From Theocolax elegans (lineage: Eukaryota; Arthropoda; Insecta; Hymenoptera; Cerocephalidae), in NCBI GenBank assembly GCA_026168455.1, contig CM047431.1:22447365-22511364 (forward strand): 64,000 bases of DNA, written 5' to 3'. Under the pieces are notes generated by a model that saw only the letters and a list, made by a program, of their open reading frames with translations, had not been told where the DNA came from and did not search any database. Of the stretch, positions 10,296 through 20,990 are shown one piece after another; within the stretch, counting starts at the first letter, position 1; each line of letters starts with the position of its first letter. Both the position numbers and the translations under genes were made by a program.

Positions 10296-11803
10296 CTACT
10301 GGTTCCTCCGCGAGTCGTTTACCACCGGTCTAGGAACTTTACACGCGGGACAATTTCGCTTCAGTGTGTTTTTCCTACCACACCCTCTGCAAGAATTGTC
10401 TGGGCAATCATAGGACCAATGACCTGTGATGCCGCATGTGTGGCAAGTGTATGTTTCTTTATTCCTTGTTTTGCCATTATTTTCAGTATTGGGGTTATCT
10501 GTCCCGGTTTTCTGTTCTCCATTATTACCATTTCCAGCTGGGGCCTGTTTGTTTTTCTCATTTGCCCCTTTTCCATTTTGATTCGTTCCGTTTCGCTTTT
10601 TATTATAAGATCTTTTATTATTTCCTTTAGGGTTGTACGACGGATGGTATGAGGGTGCTGGAGGTTACTGTAAGGCGGCAGCAGGTGCCTCTTCGTGCGT
10701 GGTGCCTGCATCACTGGCATTCCCAGCAATTACAGCAGTTTTACCAGACTTTTTTATTTTTTCTGGTTCGTACGCGGAGTTGAAGAGTTGCTCGTCGTCT
10801 TCTATTGGCGGAGGACGGTAGAGTGTGTCATGGCGTTTGCGTGCTTCTTCCTTCTTTCCTAGCAGCTGCAATTCCAAGAATGATGGAAATTGGTCTTTGT
10901 CGATTCTTCGCCTATAATCTGGATGTAGATTATCGTATGTGATCCGTAATTGTTCGCTTAGGGGCATTGGAGGCTTCAATTGATTCAATAAGTTGCGGAA
11001 TTTCGAAAGATATGTCGAAATATCTTCTTGTGGTCCCTGTGTTCTTAGCATTATCCTTTTTCTTACTTGATATTGTAAGTCTTCTTTACAATATTGGAGT
11101 CTAAATGCTTGTTGAAAGTCTTCCAATATCAGCCAATTGCGATGTTCCCTGCGAAACCAACACCAGACATCTTCATCTAGTACTACTGGCAATTACCTAG
11201 TGATGTCATCCATAGTCAATTGGTATGAGCGTACGCATTCCGTTAAATTTACTAGGAATGACTCTGGATCGTTTCTTTTAGCACCTTTAAATTCAATATG
11301 CCATTGTTTCAGAATTTCGCTGACACGTTTTTCTCTTTGGAAGGTTGAATTATCCAAAAGTGATCCTTCTCGCCTGGTGCTTGACTGGGGGTAGGGTTGG
11401 GAATAATTGTAGGGATATTGTCTAAAATTATTTTGTGATGGTGCTGGAGGGATATTATATTGGGATTGTGGCATAACCGGAGGCTGTCGTTCGAGGTTAG
11501 GATTAAATCAACTATTATAATTTCGTGGGAATCGCTGGACGGTTCTAGGACTTTCCTGTTGCTGGAAGGAACTGTTTTGGGTGTAAACAGGCTGCTGGAT
11601 CGGTTCAGGCTTATTTCGCTCATTTCCTATCCGGTACCTCGTCTCGTTCGAACTACTTGTTGCAGGTATTGGTCTTTCGCAATTTCTCGTGAATTCATCA
11701 CTAAATCTCACTCCCTGTGTCCTATTACCCGCCTGAGTGTAGATTGGAAATGTTCTATTCTCCAGATCTTCCTCCGTTATTTGTCCGTTAAAATTGCTTT
11801 AAA
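10296..11803 (-). pseudogene. Gypsy-1 gag (three in-frame stops)
   Basis: Gag forms the particle and binds RNA. One minus-strand frame runs from about 11803 to the stop at 10296-10298 and is broken by stops at 11508-11510, 11193-11195 and 10665-10667. The retrotransposon-gag core is visible: KRVSEILKQWHIEFKG, then FRLQYCKED, DISTYLSKFRNLLNQL and LRITYDNLHPDYRRRI. A CHTCGITGHWSYDC zinc knuckle (CX2CX4HX4C, about 10410-10460) is followed by CRGCGR and CPAC. No ATG was found at the 5' end. The next frame (protease) is at -1. It is dead as a gene but clearly assigned. Confidence 0.85.
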
Positions 11804-13026
11804 TTTAAGCAAACTAATTTATGAGCAAGCAAATAAAAATAATAACAAAACTAAATTTTTAACTACTAAGCAATTAAAATTATACAACACACTAACAAGT
11901 CAGTATAGTTAATTTAAGCGCACAAAAAGCCAAAAGCAAAAAAAAATTTGTTAAATTAAATTTGTTGATACCGTTACACAAACAACTAACTTGAGTAAAA
12001 GGCAAGCGTATAAGTGAATGATTTGCAAGCCAAGCTTGAAATATTTAAGCGTGTTGGCTATATAGGTATATATGGTGCTGCATTGGGTTACAATGGTGCT
12101 TGATGGGTTATGACTCTTGAAAAGATATATACACAATGCAAATAAATAGTGAAATGTTACTTGTTAATGCAATTTCGAAATTAATACGCCTACAGCAATT
12201 AAATATTACTATTTTAACACTGTATATCTGTATATACACTTGGTTGGCTATCGTTCTCAATATTTAAAAGGTCGTATTTTGTTCAAAAATAAATTAAATT
12301 GGATATAATTTTGGTGGCTAAAGGTTCAAATTAACTCCAAGAATGATTATTTATAATAAAAATCTCAATTTAATTGCAAACAATAATTTTCACAAAAATT
12401 ACTTGTCGAGTAAATCAAGTAACTGCGATATTTGCTATTTGCCCCTTGAATCTATTACTACAGGGTACAATATCAAATTTGACTGCTAATATTTAACAAT
12501 AATTAATTAATATAAACTTAAAAAAAAACATTTTCCTTTCTTTTTTTTCTAAGTTGAGAGCGTAGCTTGAAATGAAAATTTACTAAGTACTTATTCGTAC
12601 TCCAAAATTCTCTTCCTCATATAACTTTTACTGGTAATTCAATATAATAAAACTTCAAAAAGCTTTAAAAAAAATCAAATATTTTGGAGCTAGATTGAAA
12701 TAAAACTAATTGCAAAATTTATATTTGTGGAGGGAAAAACAAAACTATTGCTGTTATATGCAAAAAGAACAATATGCAGAAAAAAATTTCAAACCAAATA
12801 ATATGGAATAGACTCACCGAATTTTGTAGATAATTCACTAACAACAACAATTTATATTAACCAAAATTGAATTTATTATAAAAATCAAAATCTGGTTGCA
12901 CGTGGTCGAAACAAAATGGCCGTCCAAAACCACTTTCGACGCTTCCTCCGTGTGTGCGCAATATGGCGAATTAATACTCGTAGAAATCCCAAAGTCCACG
13001 ATCACAATTATTTTTTCGGATCAAAA
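11804..13026 (-). other. AT-rich leader (5' UTR) of gypsy-1
   Basis: This lies between gag and the primer site. It has no coding signal. It contains two imperfect copies of the nonamer motif near 12073 and 12092. Confidence 0.6.
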
Positions 13027-13039
13027 GTCACGGTCGCCA
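13027..13039 (-). promoter_or_regulatory. Primer-binding site of gypsy-1
   Basis: The minus strand reads TGGCGACCGTGAC, seven bases inside the LTR end. The identical 13-mer follows both gypsy-5 LTRs. From memory, this class is complementary to a tRNA-Arg 3' end, as in insect mdg1/412-type elements. Confidence 0.8.
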
Positions 13040-13046
13040 TGTGACG

Positions 13047-14418
13047 TGTCCACTGGGGATTAGGGTAGAGTCACGAATAAAACAAAAAGTACTAGTTAAA
13101 CGATTGCAGGTTTATTACATTTAATGTGCTCACGAGTAATACACGGCAAAGCAGCGACTTTGCCGTTCAAAGTGCCAGTCACGTTGGCCGCGGTCGCTCG
13201 CGTTCGCGCGATTGCACACACACTTTAAGGAAGCTGGATTTGGGAGGAAGGAGCACGGCTCACCTGGACGCTCGTCTCCTGGATCCCTCGGACACACACG
13301 TAGCCCTTAAAATTGCGGTTTTGCGTCTAATAATGTCGGTGATCGGTCGCAGTCTGAGGATCATCGGCACGCACGAAGCGTGAGAATTTTTCCTATGCGA
13401 ATTGCGCATGCGTGCCTACTCTCGCGTCTTGAGTCGTGCGTGCTCGGCTGAGTTCGTGCTGGCCGCTCGGGCCATGGTCTCGCTGCCTCGACGGAGATGT
13501 CGTCGACGACGTTGACTTTCTTTGGTGCTGGATGGCGATCGAGTAATTGCGGCCCTGCTGAGAGTTCTATCTGCAAGGTAAGCTTTTAAATCGTTCCTTG
13601 TTACCTCGATTTTAGGCTAAATCGAGCCCCTCGAGTTTCCTCATTACAGGTGCCGTATATCGTCGATACGGGATCTTCGGCTCGGAGTGTCCGAACAGCT
13701 GGAGCACATCGGCGCCCCATACCAGCCCTCAGTGAGCGGAGCCAGGCGGTGGTGTATCGTCGTCGTCCTTTGGAGTGTCGGTGAGGTAATCTATTTGCTT
13801 TCCTCGAGCTCTAGTTTGAATGTTTACTTGTGCCTGCCTTAACCTCAAACTAGACCTGTCATCTCCTTTCCTTTTGGTCCTGCTGACATACCTAGGAGAA
13901 GCTATGCTTGGTTGTAGCTTCTCCATCCTCGTTCTTTAGTAGTCGACCAACTTGCTAATTAATTACCGTTTCATGTACTCTGGTTGGCAGTGCACCGTTG
14001 CTTGAGCGCAAGGGCGCTATACTCGATCCAAGGCCTGGAGTCTTCACCTGGGCTGCTCAACATCGGAGGCTTCTCTTGGGTGCTGGAGAGGGCATTCAAG
14101 GCTGGATGGGACCTGGGGATACTGTACGGATCATTCCTAGTGCTGGACAAGGCATTAGGATGCTGGATCAACGGAGCAGTGTGTGTGTGTGCAATTGTGC
14201 GCAGCCTGGAGTCGCATATCCTTTGCTTCGGGTTCTCCTGCTTACTACGCAATGTAAGCCTATTCCGGTTTCACACACTCGCATATGTGTGTCATATTAA
14301 GACTTGATTGGTATGTATAGCACGCTTACTTTACATAGTAAGCTTGACAGGTGCTATACTATACCTTGTCTCGCTATTTTATTTTCCAAGTGTCATGTAG
14401 TATAACTACAATGTCACA
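13047..14418 (-). repeat. 5' LTR of gypsy-1
   Basis: The plus strand starts TGTCCACTGGGG, next to the primer site, and ends AATGTCACA, next to ATCG. A minus-strand AATAAA at 13112-13117 lies just before the 60-base segment shared with the left LTR, which fits an R/U5 boundary. The interior includes four copies or near-copies of the GGTGCTGGA motif. It is 1372 bases long against 797 for the other LTR, so one of them was rearranged, or part of this interval is foreign. Confidence 0.6.
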
Positions 14419-14422
14419 ATCG
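14419..14422. repeat. Candidate target-site duplication ATCG, right copy of gypsy-1
   Basis: It matches 3826-3829. Beyond it the R1-like reading frame resumes on the minus strand. Confidence 0.6.
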
Positions 14423-14935
14423 TGTTAGTTCGGAATTGGTTTCCAGTTTTCTCTTAGAGTGTGTACAAATAAACCCCAATTTGCTTTGCTTATCATGTAA
14501 CGCCTCATATTTTCGTTATTCCTATATCTTCCACTTGCAGTTATTTCTCCTATTTCGAACGTTAAAGTCCTATGATCGCTGGAAGTTCAGTTCTTTTGAA
14601 CTTTCCAGTTATGTATTCTTTCGATCATATTAGGTGAGGCTATTGTTACATCTACGTATCCTTCTCCGACTTCGTTTGCGACTGTTGCTATGCTATTAGG
14701 GTCATTTATCACACTCAAATTGTTCTGGATTATAAACTCTTCTAGCTTTTCTCCTTTTGCGTCTGTGTCTACTGGACCCCATAGAGCAAATCTGGCATTA
14801 GAATCAATACCAATAACAAAGTTTTTCCCTTGCAGTGCATTTATTGTTGTGTGCAGCGTGTTTAGGTGCACTTCGATATCATCCTTTAGCTGGAAGTATC
14901 CACTTATAAGATATATGTTATATGGCATCGAGACT
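14423..14935 (-). pseudogene. R1-clade ORF2: AP endonuclease remnant (5' piece)
   Basis: The minus strand encodes the second half of an R1-type endonuclease: ISGYFQL, VIGIDSNARFALWG (the D-x-N metal site) and, past an in-frame TGA near 14587, SSDHRTLTFEIGE with the SDH catalytic motif. The N-terminal half is missing. The ORF1 C-terminus (KALERLVNNTDYG) is joined almost directly to the endonuclease middle at about 14935, so an internal deletion preceded or followed the gypsy-1 insertion. The frame continues across gypsy-1 into 3825. Confidence 0.85.
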
Positions 14936-16206
14936 TATTCTCCGTAATCCGTGTTATTTACTAGTCTTTCCAGTGCTTTGATGAGGCATGGACATTTTGT
15001 ATTTAACACATTATGTTCTGGTTTTCTCTGCAGTTAATACACTTTTCTGATTGTTCTTATTTGGGCATTTTTCAAAGGAATGGCCTTTTTCTGTACAATG
15101 AGAACAGTAGACTTCATTATGACATACTTTGCTTATATGTCCGTAACCCTGGCACTTGTAGCTCCTAGAAACTAGTACGAAATCCTGTACCTTACACGAC
15201 TGATAATCTACGAATATTCTCCTCTTTTGTAACAACCTACTTTTCATCTCTGGTGTGACTTCTATTACCCAGTTTGTCCTAGTTACCTCTTTCTTGCCTG
15301 CCCTGAATTTAGGGGTTACCTGCCTTTATGCCTCGTCTTGTGTGCATATATTTTGTTCTGCAATTATTTCTATTATTTCTTTTTCATTGACGTTCTTTGA
15401 AAGATCGTAAATAATTAACCTCGGTTTCTGTTTTGTTGGTCTCGTCATCTCGAAGTGCTGCTTTGGTTCTTTTTTTGTTTAGAATCTTTTGCAAAGATTC
15501 CTCATTCTCGGTTTCTATTAACCCTTGTTTATTGTACGCAGGCTTCTTATCTGTACTACTCTTGGTCTGAAGTCTGCCTGAAACCTCCGTTTTATTTCCT
15601 CTTCTGACTTGAAAGATTCAGCGGTTTTTGGTCTTATTAAGAGCTTGTGATTTTTCGGGTTCTTGATGTTAACCTGCTTTGCCCTTTCCTTCGGCGCTAC
15701 AGGTCGTTTCGCAACCCCTGCATATGACTCTTGCTTACTTTGATTTCTATCACTTAGCGATTTTACTTGTCCCTCCAGATATGCGCTTTTCGCTATCAAG
15801 GTCGACATTATCGCGTGAATATTGTCTAGAGCCGTATGCGCTCTTTCGCTGTCTTTCTTGACGATATATTTCTTTATCGACTGTATCTGTTGCAATACAT
15901 ACATTGGCGTCTTCAATTTGTATGTCTATCTTGCTTACTTTCAGGGCAGACCTCAGTTTCTGTTTCCAGATCTGTCTCCGAAGAGGAGCTCGAGCTATTC
16001 ATGGCCTTTTTACTTGTTCCTGGCCTATGTCTTTTTCGTTCCTTCAACTCCCCCTCCGAGGAAGACGACAGGCCGCGCTTACCCTTTTTCTTGAGAGTAC
16101 TTTTCTCCTTGTTTGTAGTTGTTGCTGTTGCTGTTGTTTCTGTGGGGTTGGGAACCCCTGTATTTTCGTGTCTGTGCACCATTGAGTTTTTGATTATTTT
16201 GCTCAT
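14936..16206 (-). pseudogene. R1-clade ORF1 (gag-like) with zinc knuckles, frameshifted
   Basis: The start ATG is at 16204-16206. An N-terminal Ser/Lys-rich part (15913-16206) runs into a frameshift near 15915. A helical region follows (15518-15916). After further breaks comes the zinc-knuckle region (15011-15247) with CSHCTEKGHSFEKC (CX2CX4HX4C). The preceding knuckle has lost its first Cys (SYKCQGYGHISKVC). In R1-clade elements ORF1 is an RNA-binding particle protein. This copy is dead. Confidence 0.82.
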
Positions 16207-16640
16207 TTTTCATTATATATTAGTGTGCTCTTTGTGCATCCTCTAGATTGCACGACGCAATAAACTCTAGCAAGTTATTCGGTGATCACCTATTAGCAGT
16301 TGTTATTTTGATGGGTTTGACCGTGAGCCTTAAACGTATCGTGGCCTCGTCAAATACAATTTAAACCTCCGAGTGCCGCTTCCTTTCCAGGTGCCACCTG
16401 GAGCAGCCTCAGCAAGTCTAATTTTTACACACGCTGCTACAGGGCAGCCCGACTAACTGGCGAAGAAAGCCCGGGCCCTGATACCATCGTGCGGTCCGGG
16501 CGTGCACGATCGGCGATCCGAACGCCGACCTCCCGGTTTATATGATGTACCCTCTTTACATCCACGTATTCATAGTACTTCCCTCCTGGCTATAGGTTTT
16601 CACTGCCTCCTCGTGTCGCAGATACGTAAACCCTGAGTTT
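16207..16640 (-). other. Probable 5' UTR of the R1-like element
   Basis: This GC-richer stretch upstream of the ORF1 start has no coding signal. The true 5' end could lie anywhere up to about 16640. It contains complementary GC-rich segments around 16480-16540 (CCGGGC, GGTCCGGGCG). Confidence 0.4.
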
Positions 16641-17109
16641 GCGTCTTAACACCAGCCGGCCACCTCTCCAACCGGCCAATGTCCATTGCTGCGATTTAGC
16701 CTACCGAGACGCTGAAGTTACCAATGTCAGCCATCGGCGTTTCACCCTCTGGCGGCGTGGACGCACGCAGTTGGTTCTCCAGAGGAGATATCAGGTACAA
16801 GTAGCAAAGCTGGAACTCAAATCGACTCAAAACAGATCGCGGGATTTTGCCCAGGAGTGTGATTCGCGTGAACGACGTCAGGCACCATCAGTTAACTAAA
16901 ATTGGCGCGTTCGAAATGACGGTTAACAAAATTTTCGATGAACAGATACGAATAGACCACAGTCGAATACGTCAAATGTAAATACTCGACCGGCGGAAAA
17001 TGTAAATACGGTTAACGATGAGCCTCGCGTTCAAACGATTACTGTGGGTAGCTGATTAGAGTTTATAGAAGACTTATGTTGGGACGTCGATCGAGACGAG
17101 AAAGAAAAT

Positions 17110-17478
17110 ATTTCGTACGATAAATTATCAAGCCCACGTATTCTCGTCGCGATTGAAAACGAAACGATTGAAGTAATGTTCGATTCCGGTAGTGAGGTGA
17201 CTTGTGTGTCCGAAATGTTCTATTCGCAATTAAAACTAAATTAAAAAATTTGCGAATTGCCGGTTACCAATGTGGCGTTACACGTGGCTGTTGGAAAGAA
17301 ACCAACTCCAGTGAGACAGCAGATTCAACTTAATTTCACCGTAGGAAAGTTTGAGGTTAGTCATTACTATTTAGTCGTCTCAGGTCTATCTACTGATATT
17401 TTAGCCGGTATGGATTGGCTAAAATACCATCGTTGTATAATTGAAGTAGATCACGAATTGATATATTTACAAAGATAA
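17110..17478 (+). pseudogene. Gypsy-3 aspartic protease
   Basis: IEVMFDSGSEVTCVSE contains an intact D-S-G triplet. A TAA at about 17241 interrupts the domain, which then continues in frame with TNVALHVAVGKK and ends ILAGMDWLKYHRC, the usual second half of a gypsy retropepsin. The stop makes it non-functional. Confidence 0.8.
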
Positions 17479-17839
17479 CTTGTGTCGGCGGAGTTAGTAT
17501 TATTTAAAAAAAATGTAATATCCGATGAAAATAAAATAATAAAATTAATAATTAATAAATCCGATGACGTAGATAATAATTCAAACAATAATCAGACCGC
17601 ATTATACGTAAACCATATCAAAGAAAGTGTTTGAAACCAACTAGAGCATTGGGGGATGCACCGTTGCAAGAATATCAGGAAAAAAACCAAACTGTATAAA
17701 CCAAAATATTGTGTAAACCAAAAAAGTATCACAGGATTATATTCAATTAGTTAATAGCATGCTAAGTAGTATGGATCAATGTAACGAAATGAAAAGAAAT
17801 CAAGCTCGGGATTTACTCATTAAATATCATCGTGCGTTC

Positions 17840-19150
17840 GACGTTAACTGGGAGTCATAGATGTTTACGAACACGAACTCATGCCGATTGTCAACAAACC
17901 TTTTGTTCGAAAATCATATCCGATACCGTTAAGTCAAAGAATCGCCGTTACTGACGAAATCGATAGAATGTGTAAATTAGGTGTGATTGAACGATCTCGA
18001 AGTTAATTTTTTAATACGTTTAGAGTTGTTAAAAAGAAAAATGGCGAAGTTAGATTGTGTTTGGACGCGAGATTTCTTAATAAACTAATTGCTGCCGATA
18101 ATGAATCACCCCCGCGCACTGAAGAGATTTTGCAAAAATTTGAAGGAAAACGGATTTTGTGTCAGGTTATTGGCAATTTAAACTCTTACCTGAATCAATG
18201 CAATATACTGCGTTTTTACATGATATGATGTTATACGAGTTTACACGAATGCCGTTCGGGTTGAAGACGGCAGGTAGCGGTTTTATACGTGGTTTAAGTT
18301 TAGTTTTAGGTCCGGAACTACGAGAATTCATTACATGATATATCTCGATGATGTACTGATAGCATCCGCGACTTTTTATAACATTTAACGCATTTAGAAA
18401 AATTGTTTCTATGCGTAATAAAAAATGGAATGACTTTGAACTTGGAAAAATCTATGTTTTTTCGCGAATCGGTACCGTTTTTGGGATTTGTTGTATCAAA
18501 GAATGGAATAAAGGCCAATCCGGATAATCTTAAGAAAATACATGATTTTCCAGAACCAAAATCTCGCCAACAATTACAAGCATTCCGAGGATTTTGTGGT
18601 TATTATCGTAGGTTTAGCGTGCGACATGCGAATTTCGTAGATCCTTTTCGAGATCTTTTACGAGGCAATGGAAAATGGTGTTGGGCACAAACACATGCCC
18701 AAGTATTTGTTAATTTAAGACGAAATTTTTTAGATTCTGTAGTTTTAAGTTATTATTTGGAAAATAAAAAATTTAAGTTGCAAACGGATGCTAGTGATGT
18801 GGGTATAAGTGGTATATTATATCAAATTGATGTTGCCGGCGATGCGAGAATCATTTCCTTAGTCGAGTTTTGACAAAATGTGAAGCACATTATACTACGA
18901 CAGAAGAGAGAATTATTAGCTATTGTATACTCAGTTTTGAAATTTTGTATGTGCCTTTTAGGAAAAGAATTTGAGATTTTAACAGATCATCAGGCATTAA
19001 CATTTTTATTATCGACACAATTCAAAGTTCACGGTTGATGCGTTGGACTTTAGCGCTTTAGGATTATTCTTTTACTATTAGTCATTGTAAGGGTGCAGAT
19101 AATAAAGTAGTTGATTTTTTTAGTAGAAATTTTGATAATGTACAAGCAGA
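17840..19150 (+). pseudogene. Gypsy-3 reverse transcriptase and RNase H (multiple frameshifts)
   Basis: Recognisable pieces in order are KPFVRKSYPIPLS, KKNGEVRLCLDAR, FTRMPFGLKTAG, IYLDDVLIAS and the frame 18403-18873 with FLGFVVSKNGIKANPDNL and LQTDASDVGISGIL, then TTTEERELLAIV and LTDHQALTFLL. The catalytic LDD and RNase H acidic residues can be seen, but the segments lie in different frames with stops between them. Confidence 0.85.
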
Positions 19151-19350
19151 TAGTGATAGTTATTTAATAAGATCATTGATTACCTGTCTGACAAACGATG
19201 AAATTTCGAATAAAAATACAAATAAAATGATTGCGAGTATAAATGTGAAATCGGAGTTACTGGGTGAACTAAAAAATTTGCACGTGTTGCAGGCTGATGA
19301 TGAAAGTATTAAGTTATTAAAGAGTAAAGGTATTAATAATTTAGAATTTC

Positions 19351-20430
19351 GTGATGTCTAATTTTGTTTATATAAAAGTTAAAGGAGAAACTCATTGGCG
19401 TCTTTTAATTCCAAAGTCGTTGATAAACACAGTATTAAAAGGTACTTATGAACAATTAGGACATGCAGGTAATTATAAAATATTTGCCTATGTAAGTCAG
19501 ATTTTATATTGGCAAAAAATGAGAAGAAATATAAAGTATTATGCCAAATGTTGTGATACGTGTCAAAGAATTATGTATTTAAATTATAAGATGGAGGGGT
19601 CATATCAATTTTTAAAGGCAACTGATTGTAATACTATGGTTTCGGTTGATTTTTTTGGCCCTTTGCCGAAGTCCGTAGGAGGGGCGCAGTATCTTTTTGT
19701 ATTGCAAGATGTTTTCTCAAAGTTAGTGACTATTTATCCGATCAGACGCGCTACTACAAAAATTTGTTTGATCAAGTTAAAAAAAATACTATTTTGAATC
19801 TGTTGGGCAACCGAATCGTATCTTATCAGATCACAGAACACAATTTACCTCGCCAGTGTGGAAGCGTGCGTTAGAGTCATGGAGAATTAAAGTGTTGTTC
19901 TCATCTATTAGGCACCCACAGTCCAATCCAGTTGAACGGACTATGAGAGAAATAGGTCGATTATTTAGGACTTTTTGTTCACAGAAACATGCTTCCTGGG
20001 CAAAATATATTCGATTGGTACAAGATTGTTTGAACTTGACGTATCATCAGAGTATAGGATGTATACCATATCAATTAATTTTAATAAAATACCAAAAGAA
20101 AAGATTGTAGAAATATTTCCGTTATTGAAGAAACAGTCTGTAGATAAAGAAATACAAATAAAAGTAGCGAATGAAAAATTACAGGCTGCATTTGAACCAC
20201 GTTATAAAAAACAAAAAGGAAGAAAACGAGTAGTATTAAAGGAGGGAGATTTAGTTTTGTTACAGGTATATCATCTCTCAGATGTTAGTCAAAAGCAAAT
20301 AAGTAAATTTTTCGAGTTATATTAAGCGCCTTACAAAATAACCCGGTTCTCAGGTCCTAACGCTTGTGAATTAGTAGAGGTAAATACTGAAAAAATAAAA
20401 GGTGTATATAACAGGAAATATATCAAATTG
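19351..20430 (+). pseudogene. Gypsy-3 integrase (broken)
   Basis: The zinc-binding region (GHAGNYKIFAYV...CCDTCQR) and the first catalytic Asp (VSVDFFGPLP) lie in 19351-19797. The second Asp (LSD) follows in another frame near 19825, and NPVERTMREI supplies the Glu near 19935. The C-terminal part (19975-20325) has VVLKEGDLVLLQV and stops at 20323-20325. The pieces are split over at least three frames. Confidence 0.83.
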
Positions 20431-20559
20431 TAAAAAAAAAATTAAAAAAAAGAGAAAAAAAACTAGGAAAATTGATTTGTCTTCGTGAAATCGATAAATT
20501 ACCCTTGTTTTTTTATTAAGTTTGTCGACGAAATGTAAGATGAATTATGATTTCCTCTA

Positions 20560-20575
20560 AAGAAGTGGGGGATAT
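20560..20575 (+). promoter_or_regulatory. Polypurine tract of gypsy-3
   Basis: The sequence AAAGAAGTGGGGGATA directly precedes the LTR start TGTGATGG. Confidence 0.75.
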
Positions 20576-20990
20576 TGTGATGGTCGGATTAAGGAAATAT
20601 AGGCGAATGATTGCGAGAAGTGATTGTGTGAATGGTGGGGGAAATAATGTTGTAAGTTTGAGCGAGCTTATAAATATGGCTGTTTTGTGTGATGAAAGGT
20701 ATTTGTCGCAAAAGCGCGACTAAGTACACTAGACCCTCGAGTAGGGGTAAGTTTTGTAACTATTTTTGTTAAAAGTGTGAGGTCTGGGCATTTATTTTAT
20801 ATATTGTATTAATTGTGTGTTATAGTTTCTGGACTGAGTCCTATTATCGAACTAAAAGCTAATAAAAATTGGTTATGTAATTTGCGATGATAAACAATAA
20901 ACAGATAAGGTGAAGTTAGCGGAGTTATTATCTTACGCCCTAAAAAGAGATCATTCATTAATTATTGGTAGAACTACTCGAACCATCACA
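20576..20990 (+). repeat. 3' LTR of gypsy-3 (415 bp)
   Basis: It begins TGTGATGG and ends CCATCACA, a perfect 8-bp terminal inverted repeat with TG...CA. It contains a TATA-like TTATAAATA at 20668-20676 and AATAAA-type signals near 20862 and 20888. The polypurine tract is adjacent. No partner LTR is in the window. Confidence 0.85.

Larger units (their letters stand above)
3830..14418 (-). mobile_element. Ty3/gypsy element 'gypsy-1', nested in the R1-like element
   Basis: The order on the minus strand is: 5' LTR (13047-14418), primer site (13027-13039), AT-rich leader, gag, protease, RT, RNase H, integrase, a proline-rich zinc-knuckle 3' ORF, polypurine tract and 3' LTR (3830-4626). Gag and pol have in-frame stops and frameshifts. 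Pol contains a 953-bp tandem duplication. Integrase and the 3' ORF remain open. The two LTRs agree only over about 60 bases at the U5 end, so at least one was rearranged. The element interrupts R1-like ORF2, so it is younger than that copy. Confidence 0.88.
16640..20990 (+). mobile_element. Ty3/gypsy element 'gypsy-3', decayed, 5' truncated
   Basis: The plus-strand order is possible gag tail, protease, RT, RNase H, integrase, polypurine tract and a complete 3' LTR. Many frameshifts and stops occur. No 5' LTR, primer site or recognisable capsid is present, so the left boundary is a guess. Bases 16640-16900 have an 86-codon frame of unclear origin that may be a gag relic. Confidence 0.85.

Noticed and set aside
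13126..14307. Host exons inferred from GTAAGC/TTACAG signals on the plus strand
   Set aside because: The interval lies between the gypsy-1 primer site and the resumed R1-like frame, so LTR sequence is the simpler reading. Open frames are short and on both strands.
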